From Ramlibacter sp. (GTDB lineage: Bacteria > Pseudomonadota > Gammaproteobacteria > Burkholderiales > Burkholderiaceae): DNA of 5,583 nucleotides. The stretch is taken from the NCBI GenBank assembly GCA_014376915.1, contig JACMQP010000062.1:1-5583 (forward strand), read 5' to 3'. Under the pieces are notes generated by a model, which was not told the DNA's origin, did no database searches, and saw nothing but the letters and a program-made list of their open reading frames with translations. Of the stretch, positions 1-5,583 are shown piece by piece; the stretch's first letter is position 1; every line of letters starts with the position of its first letter. The position numbers were made by a program, and so were the translations under genes.

Positions 1-48
1 GCAGTCTCCGCATCCAGGGCGAACAGGAAAGGGCGGGCCAGCGAATAA

Positions 49-56
49 GGAAGGAG
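49..56 (+). promoter_or_regulatory. Shine-Dalgarno-like GGAAGGAG before a 13-codon leader ORF
   Basis: GGAAGGAG ends four bases before the ATG at 61. It is the strongest Shine-Dalgarno match in the rpiA leader, stronger than the AAGGA that serves rpiA itself. The four-base spacing is a little short but within the working range. Its position points to the small ORF at 61-102, not to rpiA, whose ATG lies 42 bases downstream. Confidence 0.4.
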
Positions 57-60
57 CGAC

Positions 61-102
61 ATGGATAATTCAGGAATGCAACCCAAGGATTGTCGCAAAT
101 GA
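61..102 (+). CDS. Possible 13-codon leader ORF overlapping the rpiA start
   Basis: The frame reads [13 protein letters not shown] and stops at TGA 100-102, so its last bases share ATGA (99-102) with the rpiA start codon. It is out of frame with rpiA, so it is not an N-terminal extension. It has a good Shine-Dalgarno match just upstream, and the rpiA Shine-Dalgarno (85-89) lies inside it. This layout is typical of a translationally coupled leader, where ribosomes finishing the short ORF restart on the next gene. The peptide shows no run of one amino acid that would suggest attenuation. It may equally be a chance ORF if transcription starts downstream of position 61. Confidence 0.3.
   Translation: MDNSGMQPKDCRK
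85..89 (+). promoter_or_regulatory. Ribosome binding site deciding the rpiA start
   Basis: AAGGA ends nine bases before the ATG at 99. This favours ATG 99 over an in-frame TTG at 90, which touches the AAGGA directly and so has no usable spacing. Confidence 0.65.
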
Positions 103-770
103 CCCAGGACGAACTGAAAGCGCTGGTGGGACAGGCCGCCCTCCAGTACCTGCAACCGGGCGAAATCATCGGTGTCGGCACCGGTTCCACTGTCAACAAA
201 TTCATCGACGCGCTGGCAACGATGAAGAAGGGAGTCGCCGGCGCCGTCTCCAGCTCTTTCGCCTCCACCCAGCGGCTGCAGGCGCTCGGCATCACGGTGT
301 TCGATGCCAACGACGTCGGCGACATCTCGGTCTACATCGATGGCGCCGACGAGATCGACAACCGCGGCTACATGATCAAGGGGGGTGGCGCGGCGCTGAC
401 GCGCGAGAAGATCGTTGCGGCGCAGTCACTCAGGTTCATCTGCATCGCCGACGAGTCCAAGCTGGTCGGCGTGCTCGGACGTTTTCCGCTGCCGGTCGAG
501 GTGATCCCGATGGCGACACGGCGCGTGATGCGGCAGTTCGCGGCCATGGGCGGCAGCGCTCTGCTGCGGCTGAAGGACGGCCAGCCGCTGGTGACCGACA
601 ACGGCCAGCACATCCTGGACGTGACCGGCCTCACGCTGAGCGAGCCGCTGCGCTTCGAGAACGAGGTGAACCAATGGCCGGGCGTGGTGACGGTGGGCGT
701 TTTCGCCCATCAGAAAGCCACGGTGTGCCTGCTCGGCACAGCGACCGGTGTCAGGACGATGACTTTCTGA
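99..770 (+). CDS. rpiA: Ribose-5-phosphate isomerase A
   Basis: RpiA interconverts ribose-5-phosphate and ribulose-5-phosphate in the non-oxidative pentose phosphate pathway, supplying ribose for nucleotides in the cytosol. The 223-residue product is close to the E. coli enzyme (219 residues) and begins with the same MTQDELK, which supports ATG 99. The sugar-phosphate loop GTGST is at 27-31. The catalytic DGADE is at 81-85 with Asp81 and Asp84. KGGG begins at Lys94, and TREK contains the expected general base Glu103. All of these fall at the E. coli numbers. [13 protein letters not shown] (128-140) and PGVVTVG (194-200) are also family blocks. One small difference is Phe54 in SSSFAS, where the E. 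coli enzyme as I recall it has Asp. It is not a known catalytic residue, and eukaryotic RpiA proteins carry Phe in this loop. The gene converges on the minus-strand cluster. Identification is secure. Confidence 0.97.
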   Translation: MTQDELKALVGQAALQYLQPGEIIGVGTGSTVNKFIDALATMKKGVAGAVSSSFASTQRLQALGITVFDANDVGDISVYIDGADEIDNRGYMIKGGGAALTREKIVAAQSLRFICIADESKLVGVLGRFPLPVEVIPMATRRVMRQFAAMGGSALLRLKDGQPLVTDNGQHILDVTGLTLSEPLRFENEVNQWPGVVTVGVFAHQKATVCLLGTATGVRTMTF

Positions 771-800
771 CGCGCGGGCGGCGGCGGGCCGTGATCAGAA
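765..800. terminator. Possible hairpin shared by two convergent stop codons
   Basis: TTCTGA (765-770) and TCAGAA (795-800) are exact inverted repeats. Inside them CGCGG (773-777) can pair with CCGTG (789-793), with one G-U pair, leaving an 11-base GC-rich loop. Each outer arm contains one gene's stop codon: TGA of rpiA at 768-770 and the complement of the opposing TGA at 795-797. No T-run follows on either strand, so this is not a classical intrinsic terminator. Two facing TGA codons give three of the outer pairs for free, which weakens the case. It could act as a two-way 3' end or stabilising structure. Confidence 0.25.
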
Positions 801-1439
801 CTTGATGCCGGCGGGGTTGTCCGCGGCGCCCGCCGGGGGGGTCGGTGCACGGGCCGGTGCCGCCGCAGTCGGGGCGGCGCTCGGGGCCGCTGTCGCCGGC
901 CGCTGCACCGCCACCAGCGGCGACGCCGGCGGACTGCGGTAGGAGGGCGGCAGCACCGATTTGGCCGGATAGCCGGCGGCGTCGAGGAACTGGCCCCACT
1001 CGGAATCCGAATATCCCTTGACCTGCTGGCCGCCGATGGTCAGCAGCGGCATCGAGATGTCCCCGGTCAACCGCTTCAGCGCGCCCGCGTCCTCGGCGTT
1101 GCTGATGGTCTTCTCGGTGAACGGAATGCCGCGGCTGGCAAGGTAGGCTCGTCCCGAGCCGCACGGGCCGCAATCGCCGGTCGTGTACAGCGTGACCGGA
1201 TACTTGGTCGCGACCTGCCGCAGTTCGAACGGCAGGCCCGCGCCGCTGGCGGCGCCGGAGCCGCTCAGCGGCATCACCGGCGCCGCCTTGGCGTCCAGCG
1301 GCGGCTTGTCGGAGAACGTCACGCGGCCATCTGGGCCGACGATGCGAAACACCTGTTGGGCGACGGCTGGAACCGCGAACAGCGTGGCGACGACAAGGCC
1401 GATCAGGCCGGCAACAACGTCAGGACGGACAAAACGCAT
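795..1439 (-). CDS. Exported DUF4124 and glutaredoxin-fold protein
   Basis: This 214-residue protein starts with a Sec-type signal peptide: Arg residues near the N-terminus, a hydrophobic core at about 8-23, and a likely cut after AVA at 25-27. A short DUF4124 segment follows (about 28-47, QVFRIVGPDGRVTFSDKPP). A small linker leads to a glutaredoxin/thioredoxin fold at about 79-158, with the redox pair CGPC at 90-93 and the cis-proline of that fold at Met130-Pro131. The end (about 160-214) is a Pro/Ala-rich low-complexity tail closing in GIKF. From the family I infer a periplasmic thiol-disulfide protein. Its partner is unknown, and nothing shows whether it oxidises, reduces or isomerises. 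It is the last gene of the minus-strand run, 39 bases after prlC, with its own GAGGAG site. The fold call is firm; the role is not. Confidence 0.88.
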   Translation of the reverse strand: MRFVRPDVVAGLIGLVVATLFAVPAVAQQVFRIVGPDGRVTFSDKPPLDAKAAPVMPLSGSGAASGAGLPFELRQVATKYPVTLYTTGDCGPCGSGRAYLASRGIPFTEKTISNAEDAGALKRLTGDISMPLLTIGGQQVKGYSDSEWGQFLDAAGYPAKSVLPPSYRSPPASPLVAVQRPATAAPSAAPTAAAPARAPTPPAGAADNPAGIKF

Positions 1440-1448
1440 GGGTCGGAA

Positions 1449-1454
1449 CTCCTC
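1449..1454 (-). promoter_or_regulatory. Ribosome binding site of the DUF4124-glutaredoxin gene
   Basis: On the minus strand GAGGAG lies nine bases before the ATG at 1439. It is preceded by an A-rich stretch (AAAAAAATTA) that starts right at the prlC stop codon. The gene therefore looks able to recruit ribosomes independently of prlC. Confidence 0.6.
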
Positions 1455-1478
1455 GGTCGGACAAAGGGGTAATTTTTT

Positions 1479-3530
1479 TCAGGCCATGCCCTGGTGCCGA
1501 AGCAAGGCGTCGAGCGACGGTTCGCGGCCGCGGAAAGCCTTGAAAGATTCCATCGCCGGCCTGCTGCCGCCGGCTTCCAGAATGGCCTGCCGGTATTTTC
1601 GCCCGGTTTCCACGTTGGGCTCACCGTCTTTACCCGCGGTCTCCTCAAACGCGGCGTAGGCATCGGCCGAAAGCACCTCGGCCCACTTGTAGCTGTAGTA
1701 GCCGGCCGCGTAGCCGCCGGCGAAGATATGGCTGAAGGTGTGGGCCGTGCGGCTGAAAGCCGGGGGCTGGATCACGGCGACCTCCTGCCGCACCGTCGAC
1801 AGGAGCGGCATGAAATCCTGCGCGGGATCGTGGTCGGTATGCAACAGCATGTCGAACAGCGAGAACTCGATCTGGCGTAGCGTCTGCAGGCCGCTCTGGA
1901 AATTGCGCGCCGCCACCATTTTCTCGAACAGTTCCCGCGGCAGCGGCGCGCCGGTGTCCACATGGGCCGTCATGTGCCTGAGCACATCCCATTCCCAGGC
2001 AAAGTTCTCCATGAACTGGCTGGGCAACTCCACGGCGTCCCACTCGACGCCGCTGATGCCCGAGACGTCGCGCTCGTTCACCTGCGTGAGCATGTGGTGC
2101 AGCCCGTGGCCGAACTCGTGGAACAGCGTGGTCACGTCGTCGTGCGTGAGCAGCGGCGGCTTGCCCTCGACGCCGTCGGCGAAGTTGCACACCAGATGCG
2201 CGACCGGAGTCTGCAGCTGGCCGTTGTCCGGCCGCAGCCAGCGCGCACGGACGTCGTCCATCCAGGCGCCGCCACGCTTGCCGGTGCGCGCGGAAGGGTC
2301 CAGGTAGAACTGGCCCACCAGCTGGGTCGGCGCCGCCAGGTCGCCGGCCGTCGCGAGCGGGCGCTCGATGCGGTAGAACTCGACGCCCGGGCTCCACACG
2401 GGTGCGACGTCGCGCCGGATGCTCACCTCGAACAGCGTCTCGACGATCTTGAACAGGCCGGCGAGCACCTTGGGCGCGGTGAAGTACTGCTTGACCTCCT
2501 GCTCGCTGAACGAATAGCGGGCCTCCTTGAGCTTCTCGCCGATGTAGGGCCAGTCCCAGGCCTGCGGATCCAGCAGCTGCAGGTGCTCGGCGGCGAAGGT
2601 CCGCATGTCGGCGACGTCCTTCTCCCCGTAGGCACGCGCCTTGGCAGCGAGATCGCGCAGGAAGCCCACCACCTGCTGCGGCGACTCGGCCATCTTGGGC
2701 ACCACCGAGACCTCGCCGAAGTTGCGGTACCCCAGCAGCCGCGCTTCTTCCCGGCGCAACGCGAGGATTTCCTGGATCAGCGCGCTGTTGTCGAACTTGG
2801 TGTCGCCCTGGTCGCTGGCGCGGGTCACATAGGCCCGGTACAGCGTCTCGCGCAGCTTGCTGCTGTGGGCGAACTGCATCACCGGCAAGTAGCACGGCAT
2901 CTTCAGGGTGAGCTTGTAGCCGCTTTTGCCGTCGGCCTCGGCAGCGGCGCGGGCGGCCTGGATCACATCCTGCGGCACGCCGTTGAGTTCGCCTTCATCA
3001 GCGTCGTACGCATACGCATCGGTGGCGTCGAGCGCGTTCTCGCTGAACTTCTGGCTCAACTCAGCCTGCCGTTCCTGGATGCGCGAGAACCGCTCCTTGG
3101 CCTCACCGTCCAGCTCAGCGCCCGAGAGGACGAAGTTGCGGACCGCGTTCTTGTGGGCCTGGTGCTGCTCCGCGTTGAGCGTCGCCGGGGCGATCGCCTT
3201 GTACTTGGCGAACAGTCGCTCGTCGGCGCCCAGCCGGGTCCAGAACTCGGTCACCCGCGGCAGCGCCTCGTTGTACGCAGCGCGAAGCTCCGGGGTGTCG
3301 GCCACGCTGTTGAGATGACTCACGGCGCCCCAGGCCCGGCCCAGCCGTTCGGTCGAGGTGTCCAGCACCTTGGCGATTTCGTCCCAGCGCGGCGGGAAGT
3401 CCGGCCGCGTCACCTGCTCCAGGGCGTCGTTGGCGTTGGCCAGCAGCACGTCCAGGGCCGGGGCCACATGGGCCGGCTCGATCTGGTCGAACAGGGGGAG
3501 GTTGTTGAAGTCGAGAAGGGGATTGCTCAT
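1479..3530 (-). CDS. prlC: Oligopeptidase A, M3-family zinc metallopeptidase
   Basis: Oligopeptidase A is a cytosolic zinc endopeptidase that degrades oligopeptides and, in E. coli, cleaved signal peptides. The product of 683 residues (E. coli about 680) aligns along its whole length with E. coli PrlC. Counting from MSNPLL, the zinc site HEFGH is at 471-475 with catalytic Glu472. The third ligand is the Glu of ELPSQFMEN at 501. The block GGYAAGYYSY (605-614) carries the tyrosines that line the M3 substrate site. KRGGAWMDD (418-426) and SHLNSV (71-76) are further matches. I chose ATG 3530 because MSNPLL matches E. coli MTNPLL. An in-frame ATG at 3539 would add MNR. Neither ATG has a clear Shine-Dalgarno. 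An in-frame TGA 24 bases further upstream rules out longer forms. The gene sits 56 bases after folD and is not interrupted. Confidence 0.95.
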   Translation of the reverse strand: MSNPLLDFNNLPLFDQIEPAHVAPALDVLLANANDALEQVTRPDFPPRWDEIAKVLDTSTERLGRAWGAVSHLNSVADTPELRAAYNEALPRVTEFWTRLGADERLFAKYKAIAPATLNAEQHQAHKNAVRNFVLSGAELDGEAKERFSRIQERQAELSQKFSENALDATDAYAYDADEGELNGVPQDVIQAARAAAEADGKSGYKLTLKMPCYLPVMQFAHSSKLRETLYRAYVTRASDQGDTKFDNSALIQEILALRREEARLLGYRNFGEVSVVPKMAESPQQVVGFLRDLAAKARAYGEKDVADMRTFAAEHLQLLDPQAWDWPYIGEKLKEARYSFSEQEVKQYFTAPKVLAGLFKIVETLFEVSIRRDVAPVWSPGVEFYRIERPLATAGDLAAPTQLVGQFYLDPSARTGKRGGAWMDDVRARWLRPDNGQLQTPVAHLVCNFADGVEGKPPLLTHDDVTTLFHEFGHGLHHMLTQVNERDVSGISGVEWDAVELPSQFMENFAWEWDVLRHMTAHVDTGAPLPRELFEKMVAARNFQSGLQTLRQIEFSLFDMLLHTDHDPAQDFMPLLSTVRQEVAVIQPPAFSRTAHTFSHIFAGGYAAGYYSYKWAEVLSADAYAAFEETAGKDGEPNVETGRKYRQAILEAGGSRPAMESFKAFRGREPSLDALLRHQGMA

Positions 3531-3586
3531 CCGATTCATTTTGCGGCAGGCAGCACCAATTCAACCAGCGCGGGAAGCATTCGTCT

Positions 3587-4450
3587 TTATGGGCGCGATA
3601 GGCTGGCAGCCCGTTCTGCCGCCTCCAGCGTGTTGACCAGCAGCATGGCCCGGGTCATCGGCCCCACGCCGCCGGGGACGGGGGTGATCCAGCCCGCCAC
3701 GTGCTTCACGCCGTCGAAGTCCACGTCGCCGCAGAGCTTGCCTTGGTCGTCGCGGTTCATGCCGACGTCGATCACCACCGCGCCCGGCTTGACCATGTCC
3801 GCCGTGAGCAAATTGCGCCTGCCGACCGCCGCGACCACCACGTCCGCCTGCAACGTCATCGCTTTCAGGTTGCGCGTGGCGCTGTGGCAAATGGTGACGG
3901 TAGCGTTCTTGCCCAGTAGCATCATCGCCATGGGCTTGCCGACGATGTTGCTGCGGCCGATCACCACGGCGTGCTTGCCCTCCAGGTCGTAGCCGATCGA
4001 CTCCAGCATCTTCATGCAGCCGAACGGCGTGCAGGGCCGGAAGCCCGGGCGGCCCACCATCAGCGCGCCGGCGCTGGCGACGTGGAAGCCGTCCACGTCC
4101 TTTTCTGGCGCGATCGCCTCGATCACCCTGCTCGAATCCATGCGCCTGGGCAGTGGCAACTGCACCAGGATGCCGTGTACCGCCGGGTCGCGGTTCAGCG
4201 CATCGATGCAGGCCAGCAACTCGCTCTCGGGCAGGTCCGCCGGAAAACGCTCGAGCGTCGCGCTCAACCCGGTTTCGGTGCTGTCGTTGACCTTGTGCTT
4301 TGTGTAGACCTGGCTGGCCGGATCCTCACCCACCAGGATGATCGACAGCGCTGGCCGGATGCCCCGCGCTTTCAACGCGGCAATGCGGCCGGCGACCTCG
4401 ATGCGGATGTTGCGGGCGAGGGCGTTGCCGTCGATCAGCTGCGCCGTCAT
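3587..4450 (-). CDS. folD: Bifunctional methylenetetrahydrofolate dehydrogenase / methenyltetrahydrofolate cyclohydrolase
   Basis: FolD oxidises 5,10-methylene-tetrahydrofolate with NADP and then hydrolyses the methenyl form to 10-formyl-tetrahydrofolate, feeding purine and formyl-methionine synthesis in the cytosol. The 287-residue length is normal. The catalytic Tyr and Lys lie in YTKHK (Tyr49, Lys53). VQLPLP is at 96-101, KDVDGFH at 117-123 and PCTP at 139-142. The NADP-binding loop GRSNIVGKP is at 165-173, DVGMN at 228-232, and the C-terminal signature [10 protein letters not shown] at 257-266. The start ATG shares ATGA (4447-4450) with the stop of the response regulator gene. An AGAAGG lies only one base before the ATG, too close for a good independent site, so translation coupled to the regulator gene is likely. 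All key residues are present. Confidence 0.97.
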   Translation of the reverse strand: MTAQLIDGNALARNIRIEVAGRIAALKARGIRPALSIILVGEDPASQVYTKHKVNDSTETGLSATLERFPADLPESELLACIDALNRDPAVHGILVQLPLPRRMDSSRVIEAIAPEKDVDGFHVASAGALMVGRPGFRPCTPFGCMKMLESIGYDLEGKHAVVIGRSNIVGKPMAMMLLGKNATVTICHSATRNLKAMTLQADVVVAAVGRRNLLTADMVKPGAVVIDVGMNRDDQGKLCGDVDFDGVKHVAGWITPVPGGVGPMTRAMLLVNTLEAAERAASLSRP

Positions 4451-5073
4451 GCCTTCTGCGAGTTCTGCCCCAAAGCGATCTTGAGCAGGTCGGCAACCGT
4501 GTTGGCGTTCAGCTTTTCCATGATGTTGGCGCGGTGCGCCTCCACCGTCTTGATGCTGATGCCCAGGTCATCGGCGATCTGCTTGTTCAGGCGGCCGGCG
4601 ACGATGCGTTCGAGCACCTGCGCCTCGCGCGAGGTCAGTTTGGAGAGCAGCGCGTCGCGGCTGGCCGCGCTCTGCGATTCGGCGAAGGCTTCCTTGGCGT
4701 GTTCGAGCATCCGTTCCACCAGATTGACGAGCTCTTCTTCCTTGAACGGCTTCTGGATGAAATCCATCGCGCCCTTCTTCATCGTGTTCACCGCCATCGG
4801 CACGTCGCCGTGGCCGGTGATGAAGACGATCGGCAGCGGCGACTTGCGTTCCAGCAGGCGATCCTGCAGCTCGAGGCCGGTCATGCCGCCCATGCGGATG
4901 TCGACGATCAGGCAGGCCACCTCGCGCGGGTCGTAGCGCGAGAGAAAGGATTCGGCCGAGTCGAAGCACCGGACCCGGTAGTCCTTGCCCTCCAGCAGCC
5001 ACTGCAGGGAGTCGCGCACCGCTTCGTCGTCGTCGACGACATAGACCGTGCCCTTCTTGGGAATCAAGCTCAT
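4447..5073 (-). CDS. Two-component response regulator, FixJ/NarL type
   Basis: This 208-residue protein has an N-terminal receiver domain (about 8-125) and a C-terminal LuxR-type helix-turn-helix (about 145-202). The receiver shows the acidic pocket Asp14-Asp15-Asp16, the phosphoryl acceptor Asp58 in LIVDIRM, the switch Thr86 in FITGHGD, and Lys108 in QKPF. The DNA-binding part reads [20 protein letters not shown] and then [16 protein letters not shown], the usual LuxR/FixJ pattern. It should act as a transcription factor phosphorylated by the kinase encoded just upstream. Receiver details such as [20 protein letters not shown] place it in the FixJ/TtrR/DctR-like branch. The regulon is not visible. 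The start at 5073 has a GGAG site eight bases upstream (5082-5085) and shares ATGA with a mini-ORF; its stop shares ATGA with folD. Confidence 0.95.
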   Translation of the reverse strand: MSLIPKKGTVYVVDDDEAVRDSLQWLLEGKDYRVRCFDSAESFLSRYDPREVACLIVDIRMGGMTGLELQDRLLERKSPLPIVFITGHGDVPMAVNTMKKGAMDFIQKPFKEEELVNLVERMLEHAKEAFAESQSAASRDALLSKLTSREAQVLERIVAGRLNKQIADDLGISIKTVEAHRANIMEKLNANTVADLLKIALGQNSQKA

Positions 5074-5105
5074 TGGTCCGTCTCCACGCTGCGTGTCGCA
5101 CTCAT
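5070..5105 (-). CDS. Possible 11-codon mini-ORF bridging kinase and regulator
   Basis: The frame reads [11 protein letters not shown] and stops. Its ATG (5105-5103) shares ATGA with the stop of the histidine kinase gene, and its TGA (5072-5070) shares ATGA with the start of the response regulator. It thus fills the 28-base gap exactly. Upstream of its ATG lies GGGGTGATC, whose GGTGATC matches the complement of the 16S rRNA 3' end beyond the core Shine-Dalgarno. I infer a possible translational relay that keeps ribosomes moving from kinase to regulator. The peptide itself probably has no function. It could be chance, since the regulator has its own GGAG. Confidence 0.3.
   Translation of the reverse strand: MSATRSVETDQ
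5082..5085 (-). promoter_or_regulatory. Ribosome binding site of the response regulator
   Basis: On the minus strand GGAG is followed by eight bases and then the ATG at 5073. It lies inside the 11-codon mini-ORF, so ribosomes translating that ORF would pass over it just before ending on the regulator start. Confidence 0.55.
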
Positions 5106-5583
5106 GCGATCACCCCGGCGTTCTTGTTTGCTGTGGGATTGATGGCGCTGGAGACCGGGATCCAGAAAGAAAAACGGCAGCCAGAAACCTCCAACCCATT
5201 GTAAAGGTTCTCCGCCTGCATCCGGCCCCGGTGCGATTCGACGATGGTGCGGCAAAGGTTCAGGCCGATGCCCATGCCCTCGACCTTGGTGGAGAAGAAG
5301 GCCTCGTACAGCCGACCCATCACTTCGGGCGCCAGACCGGCGCCCGAGTCCTGCACCGAGAACTCGACCACCGGCTGCGCGGCGACGTGCTTGGGCACCA
5401 CGCGCAGTTCGACGGTGCGGCGCGCCGCCGGCCGCTGCGCGGGGTCGATCGATTCGGCCGCGTTCTTCAGCAGGTTGACCAGCACCTGCTCGATCAGGAT
5501 CGGATCGACCAGCAAGGTCGGCAGGCGGGCCGCGACGTAGTGCGACAGGCGGACGTTGCGCCGGCGCAGCTCGATGTCGGCCA
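5102..5583 (-). CDS. Sensor histidine kinase, C-terminal ATPase part (cut by window edge)
   Basis: Only the last 159 codons are in the window; the open frame runs through the right edge. The visible part is a HATPase_c domain that binds ATP and phosphorylates a histidine in the missing dimerisation domain. The N box VLVNLLKNAAESI is at visible residues 33-45, the G1 box DSGAG at 78-82, the F box FFSTK at 95-99, and the G2 box GMGIGLNL at 102-109. The pattern FFSTKVEGMGIGLNLCRTIV resembles FixL/DctS/TodS-type kinases, which are often PAS sensors, but no sensor domain can be seen. The TTG at 5515 is an internal leucine (TLLVDP), not a start. The gene lies 28 bases before the response regulator, so the two are almost certainly a cognate pair. 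Its signal and membrane topology are unknown. Confidence 0.93.
   Translation of the reverse strand, partial: ADIELRRRNVRLSHYVAARLPTLLVDPILIEQVLVNLLKNAAESIDPAQRPAARRTVELRVVPKHVAAQPVVEFSVQDSGAGLAPEVMGRLYEAFFSTKVEGMGIGLNLCRTIVESHRGRMQAENLYNGLEVSGCRFSFWIPVSSAINPTANKNAGVIA
5108..5116 (-). promoter_or_regulatory. Extended Shine-Dalgarno-like site of the mini-ORF
   Basis: The minus strand reads GGGGTGATC, two bases before the mini-ORF ATG. GGTGATC is complementary to GATCACC in the usual bacterial 16S 3' end (GATCACCTCCTTA). In that register the position of the core GGAGG would end seven bases before the ATG, a normal spacing, but the core itself matches poorly. The same bases encode the kinase C-terminus (GVIA), so the match may be incidental. 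Confidence 0.3.

Larger units (their letters stand above)
1..98 (+). other. Leader region upstream of rpiA
   Basis: This stretch is visibly more AT-rich in its right half than the genes around it, as expected of a non-coding leader. It contains two purine-rich Shine-Dalgarno-like stretches (49-56 and 85-89) and a 13-codon ORF. The tail of an upstream gene could end at the TAA at 46-48 or at the TAA at 66-68, but there are too few codons to tell. I see no convincing -35/-10 promoter pair and no terminator-like hairpin, so whether rpiA starts its own transcript or is read from a gene to the left cannot be decided here. Confidence 0.5.

Noticed and set aside
1..48. Tail of an upstream gene ending in TAA 46-48
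   Set aside because: Fifteen codons without a recognisable motif, with a rival frame also open, are too little to call a gene.
64..69. GATAAT as a -10 promoter element for rpiA
   Set aside because: No -35-like hexamer lies 16-18 bases upstream, and one AT-rich hexamer alone is weak evidence.
90..92. TTG as the rpiA start
   Set aside because: It directly touches the AAGGA site. ATG 99 has correct spacing and gives the same N-terminus as E. coli RpiA.
1472..1479. T-run on the plus strand as an intrinsic terminator
   Set aside because: No stable GC hairpin directly precedes it, and no plus-strand gene ends nearby. On the minus strand it is the A-rich stretch after the prlC stop.
1183..1659. 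158-codon plus-strand frame
   Set aside because: It is antisense to the DUF4124-glutaredoxin gene and the prlC end, with no recognisable domain.
1645..2895. 416-codon minus-strand frame inside prlC
   Set aside because: It is an out-of-frame shadow of prlC with an extreme Arg/Ala/Gly composition and no motif.
1962..3992. 676-codon open frame on the plus strand, antisense to prlC and folD
   Set aside because: It mirrors the codon pattern of two secure genes on the other strand, spans the gap between them, shows no domain I recognise, and is Arg/Ala/Leu/Gly-rich as GC-rich shadow frames are.
5513..5515. TTG as the start of a short kinase-like protein
   Set aside because: The frame continues upstream to the window edge with kinase-like sequence (RRRNVRLSHYVAARLPT), so this is an internal leucine.
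1..5583. Mobile elements, CRISPR arrays, tRNA or rRNA genes, riboswitches
   Set aside because: Reading both strands, I saw no spaced direct repeats, transposase or integrase motifs, cloverleaf-like segments or conserved rRNA blocks. Non-coding space is limited to short gaps.

Overview
The window reads as ordinary chromosomal DNA from a high-GC betaproteobacterium, most likely Burkholderiales and probably near the Comamonadaceae (Ramlibacter/Variovorax/Acidovorax type). The placement rests on GC-rich third codon positions, the style of the FolD and oligopeptidase A proteins, and a DUF4124-glutaredoxin lipid-free exported protein of a kind I recall from that group. It is inference, not a database result. 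I see no mobile element, phage gene, CRISPR array, tRNA or rRNA.

Layout. Bases 1-98 are a short leader holding a possible 13-codon upstream ORF. rpiA (99-770, +) follows. It converges, with only 24 bases between the two stop codons, on a minus-strand run of five genes that fills the rest of the window. In transcription order (right to left) these are: a sensor histidine kinase (C-terminal part only, cut by the right edge), a FixJ/NarL-type response regulator, folD, an M3-family oligopeptidase A (prlC), and a secreted DUF4124 plus glutaredoxin-fold protein. Spacings are small (28, -4, 56 and 39 bases), so a single operon is plausible. Its main promoter would lie right of the window.

Functions. 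RpiA interconverts ribose-5-phosphate and ribulose-5-phosphate. FolD makes 5,10-methylene- and 10-formyl-tetrahydrofolate for purine, thymidylate and methionine synthesis. PrlC degrades oligopeptides in the cytosol. The last gene is probably a periplasmic thiol-disulfide protein. The kinase and regulator form a cognate two-component pair whose signal cannot be read here.

The most notable signals are translational. The response-regulator stop and the folD start share ATGA. The 28-base gap between kinase and regulator is bridged exactly by an 11-codon ORF whose start shares ATGA with the kinase stop and whose stop shares ATGA with the regulator start. The rpiA leader ORF likewise ends in ATGA on the rpiA start. 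These may be coupling devices or chance. I found no convincing novel multi-gene system.
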